From an uncultured Flavobacteriales bacterium (GTDB taxonomy: Bacteria > Bacteroidota > Bacteroidia > Flavobacteriales > BACL11): a stretch of DNA of 60,162 nucleotides. Numbering within the stretch: the stretch's first letter is position 1; each line of letters opens with the position of its first letter. The notes below the pieces were generated by a model. It made no database searches. It worked only from the letters and a program-made list of their open reading frames with translations, and was not told the origin of the DNA. The position numbers were made by a program, and so were the translations under genes. Positions 43,966 through 52,597 of this stretch are shown here, one piece after another. The DNA lies in NCBI GenBank assembly GCA_913063045.1, contig CAJXYM010000008.1, forward strand, positions 1 to 60,162. Reading direction: 5' to 3'.

Positions 43966-45194
43966 TGACAGTTGAGAAATCTGTTCAATGTTCTTTTTGC
44001 GGAAGAAACAAGCAAGATACTGAAATACTAATAGCGGGATCAAGTGCGCATATATGTAATTCATGTATAGAGCAAGCATATAATATTGTAGAGCAAGATG
44101 TAAAGTCTTCCACAAAAACATCTGAAGAATTTACATTATTAAAACCTTTAGAAATAAAAAATCATTTAGATGATTTTGTAATTGGTCAAGATTTTGCCAA
44201 AAAAGTTTTATCTGTTGCGGTCTATAACCATTACAAAAGGATTAGTCAAGTTAATACATCCGATAGTGATGTTGAAATAGAAAAATCGAATATTATTATG
44301 GTTGGCAGAACAGGTACGGGTAAGACACTATTAGCTCGCTCTATTGCTAAGCTGTTGAATGTGCCATTTTGTATTGCTGATGCTACTGTTTTAACTGAAG
44401 CTGGTTATGTTGGAGAGGATGTTGAAAGTATTTTGTCTAGATTATTACAGTCAGCAGACTATGATGTTGAAAAGGCTAAAAAAGGAATTGTATTTATTGA
44501 TGAGATAGATAAAGTAGCAAGAAAAAGTGATAATCCATCAATAACTAGAGATGTCAGTGGCGAAGGAGTACAGCAAGCAATGCTTAAGCTGCTTGAAGGC
44601 ACAATTGTCAACGTTCCACCACAAGGAGGTAGAAAACATCCTGACCAAAAGATGATTGCTCTGGATACTAAGGATATTCTATTTATTAGCGGAGGAGCCT
44701 TTGATGGTGTTGAAAAACATATTGCAGCTCGATTAAACACTCGAGCTATTGGATTTAAAGCTAATAAAGATAATCAAGTTGATGACTCAAATTTTTTAAA
44801 ATATATTTCTCCTCAAGATTTAAAAACTTTTGGTTTAATTCCAGAACTAATTGGTAGAATGCCTATTGTAACTTACCTAAATCCTCTGGATAGAAATGCC
44901 TTGAAACTTATTTTGACAGAGCCAAAAAATGCTATCACAAAACAATATATTAAATTATTTGACCTAGATGGGGTCACGCTTTCTTTTGATAAAAAAGCCA
45001 TAGATTTAATAGTTGATAAAGCTTTAGAATTTGAATTAGGAGCGAGAGGTTTACGATCAATCTGTGAAGCTGTAATGCTTGATGCTATGTATAATTTTCC
45101 ATCTGATAATTCAAAAAAAGAACTATTAATTTCCAGTAGTTATGTTAAGAAGGAATTGAATAAATTAGAGGCACAGACTTTAAAAGTAGCTTAG
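43965..45194 (+). CDS. clpX: ATP-dependent Clp protease ATP-binding subunit ClpX
   Basis: Unfoldase that feeds ClpP. The 409-residue protein starts with a C4 zinc domain (CSFCGRN, then HICNSCIEQ), followed by an AAA+ domain with Walker A MVGRTGTGKT (Arg where Pro is usual in E. coli), Walker B IVFIDEIDK, the pore loop GYVGEDV and the ClpP-docking IGF tripeptide in TRAIGFKAN. The C-terminal domain is complete. Its end overlaps the convergent lipoprotein gene by 4 bases. Confidence 0.98.
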   Translation: MTVEKSVQCSFCGRNKQDTEILIAGSSAHICNSCIEQAYNIVEQDVKSSTKTSEEFTLLKPLEIKNHLDDFVIGQDFAKKVLSVAVYNHYKRISQVNTSDSDVEIEKSNIIMVGRTGTGKTLLARSIAKLLNVPFCIADATVLTEAGYVGEDVESILSRLLQSADYDVEKAKKGIVFIDEIDKVARKSDNPSITRDVSGEGVQQAMLKLLEGTIVNVPPQGGRKHPDQKMIALDTKDILFISGGAFDGVEKHIAARLNTRAIGFKANKDNQVDDSNFLKYISPQDLKTFGLIPELIGRMPIVTYLNPLDRNALKLILTEPKNAITKQYIKLFDLDGVTLSFDKKAIDLIVDKALEFELGARGLRSICEAVMLDAMYNFPSDNSKKELLISSSYVKKELNKLEAQTLKVA

Positions 45195-46003
45195 TCAAGA
45201 ACAATTAGATAATTATTTTCATCTAATTCAATATTCATATTACAATCACACAAGCTGTCTCCGTAATTAATTAATCGGCTATTGTAGTTTTCTGGGGTAA
45301 TAATTGCCACTCCAGATGTTGTAATACAATGAGAACTTTGAAAACATTCTAATTTTATTAATATAGGTTCTATTATTGATACATTGAATTCGTTGCCATT
45401 TGAAGAATTTCCTGCAATAATTCCGTTTAATAAATATTTGTCATCGTTTAAATTATATCGGCTATTGCTCCCACTTATTAATTCTTTTTGATAGGAAGCA
45501 TTAATATTTATCACTCCTTCATTAGTTGTAAAACTTGTATTAGAAATTTCAAGATTATATGCTTTATTTTTTTCATTATTTTCTCCTAAACAACTTAATT
45601 GAAAATTACCTTCAATAAGAATATTATTCATGTAGAATTGATTAAAAGAGGTTGTAATTACTGACAATGAATCATGATATTTTTTATTAAATATAGAGAT
45701 AATTTTCCCTCTCTTAAGTAATCCAAACTCTAGCGAATTTTCTTCTCCAAAATCAATAATCAACGTGTCATTATTATTTGGATTATTATTAAGTAAATTA
45801 TAATTAGGATATTGTTTGCTTTCTCCATTATAAATAAAACCTTCCTCAATGGAGCGATAAATATTATTAATTAATTTTTCTACCATCAAATAATCTCTAC
45901 TTGATTGAATGTTTTCTTGATTATCTAATGTCAGTACTTTTTCATCTGAGCAAGATGAAATAATAAATAAAAAACTGGATAATAGTAAAATATATTTTTT
46001 CAT
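45191..46003 (-). CDS. Lipoprotein of unknown function
   Basis: A 270-residue protein with a lipoprotein signal (IILLLSSFLFIISSCSDE; Cys near residue 18). The mature part is beta-rich with many Asn, Ser and acidic residues, e.g. YNGESKQYPNYNLLN, DTLIIDFGEENSLEFGLLKRGKIISIF and LIEGNFQLSCLGEN; two repeats of an INxxxxF-like pattern are visible but weak. It ends with a CDCNMNIELDENNYLIVLD segment. I do not recognise the family; Flavobacteriia have many such lipoproteins with a shared DFG and RKGKI pattern. It is the last gene of the folA/thyA strand block. Confidence 0.7.
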   Translation of the reverse strand: MKKYILLLSSFLFIISSCSDEKVLTLDNQENIQSSRDYLMVEKLINNIYRSIEEGFIYNGESKQYPNYNLLNNNPNNNDTLIIDFGEENSLEFGLLKRGKIISIFNKKYHDSLSVITTSFNQFYMNNILIEGNFQLSCLGENNEKNKAYNLEISNTSFTTNEGVININASYQKELISGSNSRYNLNDDKYLLNGIIAGNSSNGNEFNVSIIEPILIKLECFQSSHCITTSGVAIITPENYNSRLINYGDSLCDCNMNIELDENNYLIVLD

Positions 46004-46020
46004 TTTATGATTAATTTAAT

Positions 46021-46527
46021 TTAATTTTTCTTTTCATAAATATAAAAAGTAAAATCGTATTTGTGTTTTTCATCTTTATAAAATTCCTTTTTACTTACTT
46101 CTAACCAAGAATTATCTAATTTTGGAAAAAATGTGTCTCCATCAAAATCATGATGTACTCTCGTTAAATATACTCTATCTACTAATTTTTGCTCAAGTGC
46201 TAACTTATAAATTTCACCACCTCCAATAATAAAAGCTTCATTTTCATTATTTTTTCTAGGAATTTCTAATGCCTCCTCAATACTGTTTGAAACTAAACAT
46301 CCCTCTAATTGGTAATTTTTTTTTCTCGTAATAATAATGTTTTCTCTATTAGGTAATGGTCTGTATTTATGAGGAATAGATTCAAAATTTTTCCTACCCA
46401 TTATAACATAGTATCCTTTAGTTGTTTCTTTAAAAAAATTCATATCAATTGGAAGTTTCCAAGCTAGGTCATTATCTTTTCCAATTACATTATTAGTTGA
46501 GGCAGCAACTATTATTGATCTAATCAT
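46021..46527 (-). CDS. folA: Dihydrofolate reductase
   Basis: Reduces dihydrofolate to tetrahydrofolate with NADPH. The 168-residue protein begins IIVAASTNNVIGKDNDLAWKLP, has YYVIMGRKNFESIP, the TRKKN segment and the C-terminal GGGEIYKLALE; the substrate Asp/Glu position is in MNFFKETT. The start overlaps the preceding enzyme gene by 8 bases. Together with thyA two genes upstream, it recycles the dihydrofolate made by thymidylate synthesis. Confidence 0.96.
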   Translation of the reverse strand: MIRSIIVAASTNNVIGKDNDLAWKLPIDMNFFKETTKGYYVIMGRKNFESIPHKYRPLPNRENIIITRKKNYQLEGCLVSNSIEEALEIPRKNNENEAFIIGGGEIYKLALEQKLVDRVYLTRVHHDFDGDTFFPKLDNSWLEVSKKEFYKDEKHKYDFTFYIYEKKN

Positions 46528-47635
46528 TATTTTTTTTTACTTTATATACAACATTTCTTTCTAATAAATAATCTTTTACATCTTCAAATAATCCACCTAA
46601 ATATTCTGGGGGAGAGATCCCTACTCTTGAATATTTTTTATTTAAGACTAGATTTGCTACTGCGGTACATGTGAATCCTGTTGTTCTTGCCATAGATATA
46701 GTGTTGTTTTCATATCTATCTAAAAGATTATATTGATAAGTTGTTTTTTTCCCATTTTCTTTTCCCTTAATAATGATTCTCATGATAGTGAAATCCCTAT
46801 CGCCTTCTTTCATTTCCCATTTAGGAAATAGTAGTTTTGATGTTAGATCTATAGGTCTTATGTCTTTTCCATCAACATTTATTTTTTCATAAGAGAAAAA
46901 GCCACTTGCTCTTAATACCTTTAGATATTCTACACACCCAGGATATCTCAAAGTTTTTTCAATCATATTTGGAACATGAGGCATTGTTTTTATTAAACTT
47001 CTTAATCCATCAGAATTCCAGCTTTCTAGAGTGCCAATTTCATCAAATTCTATTAATTCTGTTTCTGATAATGCTTCTTTAGTGATTAATTTACTATTCT
47101 GAACAAATCTTGCAGGACGAATATATTCTTCAATAACATCAATAGGAGAGAATACTGCTTGATATTCATATGGCCATTCTCGTTTCACAGGCAGACCTCC
47201 AACTAGACATTCATAGTCCGTAATCTCCATGCTACTGTTATGATGTCCAAATATAATATTCCCCATTCCAGGTGCTACCCCGCAATCCATAACTGCAACT
47301 ACATTTTTCTTTTTTGCTAATTCATCTAGTCCAAATGGGTCTTCAGGATAAAATGAAATATCTACAATATTTTTGCCAGCATTAATAACATCATACATCA
47401 TCTTATAGCCCATAAAGCCAGGAACCGCACCAATTACTAAATCGCAGTCTTTTATTAATTTATTTAAAATTAAAGAATCAGAAATATCAGCACAAATTGT
47501 TTTAATATTAAAGTCTTTTAGTGCATCAAGATTTTTTTGTGAAATATCTACTGAGGTTACATTATGAGATTTTGCTAAATCTTTTGCCATGACTCCTCCA
47601 ACTAATCCAGCTCCAAGAATTGTTATTTTATTCAT
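46520..47635 (-). CDS. Saccharopine dehydrogenase-like NAD(P)-dependent enzyme
   Basis: A 371-residue cytosolic enzyme with an N-terminal Rossmann domain (ITILGAGLVGGVMAKDLA, GxGxxG variant) and a C-terminal domain with PGMGNIIFGHH and GLPVKREWPYEYQAVFSPIDVIEEYIRP, typical of saccharopine reductase or lysine 6-dehydrogenase relatives. Likely substrate is an amino acid such as lysine, but this cannot be decided here. It sits between thyA (10 bases) and folA (8-base overlap), which is unusual, since those two are often adjacent. Confidence 0.8.
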   Translation of the reverse strand: MNKITILGAGLVGGVMAKDLAKSHNVTSVDISQKNLDALKDFNIKTICADISDSLILNKLIKDCDLVIGAVPGFMGYKMMYDVINAGKNIVDISFYPEDPFGLDELAKKKNVVAVMDCGVAPGMGNIIFGHHNSSMEITDYECLVGGLPVKREWPYEYQAVFSPIDVIEEYIRPARFVQNSKLITKEALSETELIEFDEIGTLESWNSDGLRSLIKTMPHVPNMIEKTLRYPGCVEYLKVLRASGFFSYEKINVDGKDIRPIDLTSKLLFPKWEMKEGDRDFTIMRIIIKGKENGKKTTYQYNLLDRYENNTISMARTTGFTCTAVANLVLNKKYSRVGISPPEYLGGLFEDVKDYLLERNVVYKVKKNND

Positions 47636-47645
47636 TTTTAGTATT

Positions 47646-48440
47646 TTATATTGCTACTTTACCTTTAATATGTGGGTCGTAATTATAGTCTGTTAGTTTA
47701 AAGTCTTCATAAGTGAAACTAAAAATATCTTTAATATTTTTATTAATATTCATTTTAGGAAGCTCTTTTGGTGATCTGCTTAATTGAAGCTTAGTTTGTT
47801 CGAAATGATTAGTATATATATGAGCATCGCCTAAAGTGTGAACAAAATCTCCGACTTCTAGATCACATACTTGTGCAACCATCATTGTTAGTAATGCATA
47901 TGAAGCAATATTAAAAGGTACTCCTAAAAAAATATCAGCACTTCTTTGGTAGAGTTGACAAGATAATTTATTATCAGCTACATAAAACTGGAAAAAAGCA
48001 TGACATGGTGGTAGAGCCATCTGTTCAATTTCTCCAACGTTCCAGGCACTCACAATTATTCTTCTGCTGTCAGGTGTGTTTTTTATCTGATCAATAATTT
48101 GTTGAATTTGATCAATATGTTTACCATCTGGAGCTGGCCAACTTCTCCATTGATATCCATATACATGACCTAAGTTTCCATTTTTATCTGCCCAATCATC
48201 CCAAATTCTAACTCCATTCTCCTTCAGGTATTTAATATTTGTATCTCCCTTTAAGAACCACAAGAGTTCGTGAATAATTGATTTTAAATGTAGTTTTTTT
48301 GTAGTGATACATGGGAAGCCTTGAGATAAGTCAAATCTCATTTGATGACCAAATACACTTTTAGTACCAGTACCAGTACGATCTTCTTTGAGTGTGCCAT
48401 TACTCATTACGTGTTCCATTAAATCTAGATATTGTCTCAT
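47646..48440 (-). CDS. thyA: Thymidylate synthase
   Basis: Makes dTMP from dUMP with methylenetetrahydrofolate. The 264-residue protein has the catalytic Cys in [12 protein letters not shown] (about residue 146), [16 protein letters not shown], the Arg pair region [10 protein letters not shown], and [19 protein letters not shown]. It is the standard length for the E. coli type. It lies between the nucleoside transporter gene (3 bases) and the dehydrogenase gene (10 bases). Confidence 0.98.
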   Translation of the reverse strand: MRQYLDLMEHVMSNGTLKEDRTGTGTKSVFGHQMRFDLSQGFPCITTKKLHLKSIIHELLWFLKGDTNIKYLKENGVRIWDDWADKNGNLGHVYGYQWRSWPAPDGKHIDQIQQIIDQIKNTPDSRRIIVSAWNVGEIEQMALPPCHAFFQFYVADNKLSCQLYQRSADIFLGVPFNIASYALLTMMVAQVCDLEVGDFVHTLGDAHIYTNHFEQTKLQLSRSPKELPKMNINKNIKDIFSFTYEDFKLTDYNYDPHIKGKVAI

Positions 48441-48443
48441 TTA

Positions 48444-50105
48444 TTAAATTATTGCTCCAACTAGTACAGCTGTTAATAGTGATGCTAGAGTTCCAGCAAT
48501 AAGAGCTAGAATACCAAGCTTTGATAAGTCTTTCCTTCTAGAGGGAGCTAGAGAGCCTATTCCTCCAATTTGTATTCCAATGGAAGCAAAATTTGCAAAT
48601 CCACATAATATATAAGTTGCTATAACAATTGATTTCTCTTCAAGAAATTTTCCACTCTCCTTTAATTCTGATAATGAGATATATGCAACAAACTCATTTA
48701 ATATAGTTTTTTCACCAAGAAGCTGACCAACTAAAATCATGTCTTCTCTACAAACTCCCATTAACCAAGTTAGTGGTGCTAGTAAATATCCTAGCAGAAA
48801 CTCTAAAGTTAGTCCAGAATATTGGCCCTCAGTAAAATCGTTTATCCAACTGTTTAAATTAATTAGTTCTCCTAAGAAATCTTTAAGAAAATAATTTGTC
48901 ATTGTAATAAACGCAATAAAAACAAGAAGCATAGCTCCAACATTAATTGCTAATTTTAGTCCTTGAGATGTTCCTATGCTAATAGCTTCTAATGAATTTG
49001 TTCCTAAATCTTTATTAGATATTGACATATCTTCATTCACCTTATTTGTTTCAGGTATTAGTATTTTAGAAACAACTATTGCAGCCGGTGCAGACATTAC
49101 AGATGCTGCTAGTAAGTGCTTAGCAAAGAAAAGTTGCTGAACAGGATCTGAGCCGCCTAAAAACCCAATATATGCAGCCAAAACTCCTCCTGCAATTGTT
49201 GCCATACCCCCAGACATTAAGCACAGAAGTTCTGAGGTTGTCATTTTATCAATATAGGGTTTGATAAGTAATGGGGATTCAGTCTGCCCTAGAAATACAT
49301 TACCAGCAGCTGCTAGACTTTCTGCCCCAGACAACTTTAATGTTTTTTTCATTATTGCAGCACATAAGTAGATTATCTTTTGTAGAACTCCAAAATAAAA
49401 GAGCACGCTTGTTAAAGCGGAAAAGAAAATAATAGTTGGTAAAATTTGAAAAGCAAAAATCGCGCCAAATTGATTATTATTAACTAATGTTTCTCCAAAT
49501 AAAAATAGTGCTCCAGCTTTTGAAAATTGAAGGACAGTAACGAATACTTGACTCATCCACGCAAATATATTTTGCACAAAAGGCACTTTTAAAATTAGTA
49601 CAGCAAGCAAAAATTGAAATAACAATCCTTTTAAAACTAATTGCCAATTAATAGCCTTCCGATCTCTACTGAAAAAAAATGCAATTAAAATAAGTGATAA
49701 AAGACCTAATATACCACGTAGATAATTTGTTAATTTATTAGTTGAGTTGTTTTTAATGGTTGAAAAACAATAATCAATATTCCCTTCAGTTAAAATTAAA
49801 GACTCTTTTTCTAAATTAATATTATATTCTCTAATTGTATCTTTTGGAAGAGTGTAGTTGAATATAATTTTTTCTTTAATTATTTCCCACGTACCTTTTG
49901 CTAAAATATTTTTTTCAATTATTTGATATTTAAAGGTATTATCATCTTTAATTTCAAGATAATCTTCGGAGAAGTCTAATTTTTCTAGTGAAAGTGAATT
50001 AATATTAGACCTAATATCAGTGAACTGCCATTTTTGGGATATTTCACTAGCATTAGTAATAATGCTAAATATCAAAAGTAAAGAAAAGGTAAAAAATCTT
50101 TTCAT
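48444..50105 (-). CDS. CNT-family nucleoside transporter with N-terminal lipocalin-like domain
   Basis: A 553-residue membrane protein. Residues about 1-20 form a signal peptide; residues 25-115 are a beta-rich soluble domain (EDYLEIKDDNTFKYQ, AKGTWEIIKEKIIFNY) resembling the lipocalin-like domain of secreted proteins. The CNT core starts near residue 130, with LIKPYIDKMTTSELLCLMSGGMATIAGG as the family signature and GQTESPLLIKPY for the substrate and ion site. CNT proteins import nucleosides with Na+ or H+. The N-terminal extension is outside the usual length of about 400-430. Position beside thyA and a nuclease gene fits nucleotide salvage. Confidence 0.88.
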   Translation of the reverse strand: MKRFFTFSLLLIFSIITNASEISQKWQFTDIRSNINSLSLEKLDFSEDYLEIKDDNTFKYQIIEKNILAKGTWEIIKEKIIFNYTLPKDTIREYNINLEKESLILTEGNIDYCFSTIKNNSTNKLTNYLRGILGLLSLILIAFFFSRDRKAINWQLVLKGLLFQFLLAVLILKVPFVQNIFAWMSQVFVTVLQFSKAGALFLFGETLVNNNQFGAIFAFQILPTIIFFSALTSVLFYFGVLQKIIYLCAAIMKKTLKLSGAESLAAAGNVFLGQTESPLLIKPYIDKMTTSELLCLMSGGMATIAGGVLAAYIGFLGGSDPVQQLFFAKHLLAASVMSAPAAIVVSKILIPETNKVNEDMSISNKDLGTNSLEAISIGTSQGLKLAINVGAMLLVFIAFITMTNYFLKDFLGELINLNSWINDFTEGQYSGLTLEFLLGYLLAPLTWLMGVCREDMILVGQLLGEKTILNEFVAYISLSELKESGKFLEEKSIVIATYILCGFANFASIGIQIGGIGSLAPSRRKDLSKLGILALIAGTLASLLTAVLVGAII

Positions 50106-50702
50106 TTATTTTGTTGTTCTTCTTTTAATTTCATCTCTAATAACTGATGCTCGTTCATAATTTTCATGTTCAATAGCTTCAAGTAGTATTTCTTCTAATT
50201 CCTTTAAGCTATACAAACTTAACTTTTTTTCTTTTTTTATTGACGTTGTTTCTGTGAATGATTTGTCTTTAGATTTATCATCAGATGAAAAATTTATTCC
50301 TGCTTTGGATAAAATATGTTCATACGTAAATATTGGACATGAAAATCTTATTGCTATGGCTACCGCATCTGATGTTCGAGCATCAATCTCTACTTCAGTT
50401 CCTGTCAATGGATTGGAGCAGTAAAAAATAGAGTGAAAAACTCCTTCATTTAGAGTATGAATTATCACTTTATTAATTTTTATATTAAAACTGTCTCCAA
50501 AAGACTTAAAAAGATCATGAGTTAGTGGTCTCTCAGGCTCGTCTTCTCCGTCTAATGCAATAGCAATGGATCTTGCTTCACACCAACCTATTACTATTGG
50601 TAATTGTCTTTTTCCATCAGTTTCATTTAGAAGCAAAACATATGCATTGTTTTGAGAATCACTTTGCCTTATTGCTGCTATTGTTAGAGGGATTAAGTCC
50701 AA
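50106..50702 (-). CDS. Bifunctional nuclease family protein (DUF151) with UVR-like tail
   Basis: A DUF151 domain at residues about 1-130 (AYVLLLNETDGKRQLPIVIGWCEARSIAIAL in part, RPLTHDLFKSF, IDARTSDAVAIAIRFSCPIF) followed by a charged linker and a short UVR-like helical hairpin (LEEILLEAIEHENYERASVIRDEIKRRTTK, given in part). There is no ATG: I take the TTG at 50702, which begins 4 bases after the etfA stop, giving 198 residues; another TTG at 50735 would overlap etfA by 29 bases. Family members have dual DNase/RNase activity in plants and bacteria, but the bacterial role is uncertain. Confidence 0.85.
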   Translation of the reverse strand: MDLIPLTIAAIRQSDSQNNAYVLLLNETDGKRQLPIVIGWCEARSIAIALDGEDEPERPLTHDLFKSFGDSFNIKINKVIIHTLNEGVFHSIFYCSNPLTGTEVEIDARTSDAVAIAIRFSCPIFTYEHILSKAGINFSSDDKSKDKSFTETTSIKKEKKLSLYSLKELEEILLEAIEHENYERASVIRDEIKRRTTK

Positions 50703-50706
50703 TTTT

Positions 50707-51654
50707 TTAGTTATTAATTTTTTTAATTTCCTCAATCAATTTTGGTACTACATCAAAAGCATCTCCAACAACTCCATAATCAGCAGCTTTGAAAAATGGT
50801 GCTTCTGCGTCTGTATTTATTGCTACCATTACTTTTGATGAATTGACTCCTGCCAAATGTTGAATTGCTCCAGAAATTCCTATAGCAACATATAGATTTG
50901 GAGCAACTGCTTTTCCAGTTTGACCGACATGCTCAGAGTGAGGCCTCCAGCCAATATCTGAAACAGGCTTTGAACATGCCGTTGCAGCATTTAGCAAATC
51001 AGCTAATTCCTCTATCATTCCCCAGTTTTCAGGTCCTTTTAATCCTCGTCCCGCAGAAATTACAACTTCAGCTTCTGATAATGATATTTTACCACTGTTA
51101 GTTTCACTTCCAATTACATTAAATTGGCTTTCAAGCTTATCTTCGATAGTAATTATTTCACAACTTATATTATTATTCTTAATTTCAAAAGCATTGGGTG
51201 AAATTGTAATAATAGCTTTTTCAGTATTAGTAGATACAGTTTCAAGTGCCTTAGAAGAGAAAGCTTGTCTTTTAAATTTAAAATTATTAGTATCAAGTAT
51301 TTTTGTAGTTACATTACTCATTAAACCAGCTTTTAATTTAGAAGATAATCTTGGGGCAATCATTTTTGCAGTAAATGTATTCGAGAATATTATAGCTTTT
51401 GCATCTTTTGCATATTCTGCAATAAAATTAGTGGTATTATAATTATCACTTTTATTAATATTTGGAAATGAAAAAACTTTACTCACTCCATACTCTCCAA
51501 GTTTAGAGAGCTCTTCTTCTGCTACTAAGCCAAATGAAATAGCAAATAGATCCGTATTTAAATCTTGAGAAATTTCGTTTGCATAAGAAGCTGCTTCAAA
51601 TGAACTTTTTCTAAATTTCCCTTCCCAACTTTCCGTATAGACTAATATTGACAT
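50707..51654 (-). CDS. etfA: Electron transfer flavoprotein subunit alpha
   Basis: FAD-binding subunit of the ETF heterodimer, which takes electrons from acyl-CoA dehydrogenases. The 315-residue protein has the C-terminal FAD domain with AGRGLKGPENW, GWRPHSEHVGQTGK, YVAIGISGAIQHLAG and INTDAEAPFFKAADYGVVGD. It is complete. It follows etfB by 16 bases on the same strand, and the nuclease gene begins within a few bases of its end. Confidence 0.96.
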   Translation of the reverse strand: MSILVYTESWEGKFRKSSFEAASYANEISQDLNTDLFAISFGLVAEEELSKLGEYGVSKVFSFPNINKSDNYNTTNFIAEYAKDAKAIIFSNTFTAKMIAPRLSSKLKAGLMSNVTTKILDTNNFKFKRQAFSSKALETVSTNTEKAIITISPNAFEIKNNNISCEIITIEDKLESQFNVIGSETNSGKISLSEAEVVISAGRGLKGPENWGMIEELADLLNAATACSKPVSDIGWRPHSEHVGQTGKAVAPNLYVAIGISGAIQHLAGVNSSKVMVAINTDAEAPFFKAADYGVVGDAFDVVPKLIEEIKKINN

Positions 51655-51670
51655 TTTTTAAATTTTTTGG

Positions 51671-52414
51671 TTAAATAACTTTTGCTTCAGTATGTAGTAA
51701 ACTAACTAATTGTTCTATGTTATCAGAAGAAATCATTTTACATTCTCCCTTACTTTCTGGCTTGTCAAATGAAATTGAATGATTAAGTGGAGCTGAATTG
51801 CACTCTAAGACCTCAAGTGGTTTAGATCTGGCAGTCATAATTCCACGCATGTTAGGTATTCTTAATTCACTTTCTTCTACTAGACCTTTCTGTCCCCCAA
51901 TTATAATAGGAAGTGATGCCGATATTTTTTCTATTCCTCCGTCTATTTCTCTTGTTAACTCTACTTCATTTCCATTTACAGTTAATCCATTACAAGCATT
52001 AAGAAAAGGGATGTTTAGCATATCTGCAATCATTCCAGGGACAGCACCCCCATTATAGTCACTAGATTCTTTTCCGGCTATAATTAAATCAAAAGGATTA
52101 TCTTTAATATAATTAGCTATTGCGCATGCTGTAGAATAGCTATCAGAAGGATGCATGTTAATTCTTACTGCATTATCAGCACCAATTGCTAATACTTTCC
52201 TAATTACAGGCTCAACATTTGCCTCACCTACAATTATTGCTGTTAGTTTTGCGTTGTTTTTCTCCTTTAGCATAACTCCTTTTGTTAGACCAAATTCATC
52301 GTATGGATTAATTACAAATTGAATGCCATTTGCATCAAACTTTGTATTGTTTTCAGTAAAATTTATTTTAGATGTAGTATCAGGAACACTACTTATACAA
52401 ACTAATATATTCAT
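51671..52414 (-). CDS. etfB: Electron transfer flavoprotein subunit beta
   Basis: AMP-binding subunit of ETF. The 247-residue protein starts with ILVCISSVPDTT, followed by INPYDEFGLTKGVML and later LIIAGKESSDYNGGAVPGMIA, both typical, and SLPIIIGGQKGLVE. Complete and in the usual order etfB-etfA. It is divergent from the membrane pyrophosphatase gene, with 183 bases between starts that hold the promoters for both; a perfect -7 element is seen only for the other gene. Confidence 0.95.
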   Translation of the reverse strand: MNILVCISSVPDTTSKINFTENNTKFDANGIQFVINPYDEFGLTKGVMLKEKNNAKLTAIIVGEANVEPVIRKVLAIGADNAVRINMHPSDSYSTACAIANYIKDNPFDLIIAGKESSDYNGGAVPGMIADMLNIPFLNACNGLTVNGNEVELTREIDGGIEKISASLPIIIGGQKGLVEESELRIPNMRGIMTARSKPLEVLECNSAPLNHSISFDKPESKGECKMISSDNIEQLVSLLHTEAKVI

Positions 52415-52557
52415 GTCTTAGATTTTGTTGTTAAATATTTTGTAAAATTAAATAAAATCAGTCAATTAATACTTCGCTTTTACACAAAATAGGATAGAGA
52501 AAAGAATTAAAAATCTCTAAATTATATTACTATATTACATTCTTTAATCAAAAATGC

Positions 52558-52565
52558 TATTTTTG
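52558..52565 (+). promoter_or_regulatory. -7 element (TATTTTTG) for the membrane pyrophosphatase
   Basis: TATTTTTG matches TAnnTTTG and lies 32 bases before the ATG. There is no TTG at 19 bases, so the -33 part is weak. The rest of the 183-base gap to etfB is AT-rich and holds no other recognised signal. Confidence 0.4.
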
Positions 52566-52597
52566 CACCGATAAAAAATTAAACTAAAATTATAAAA

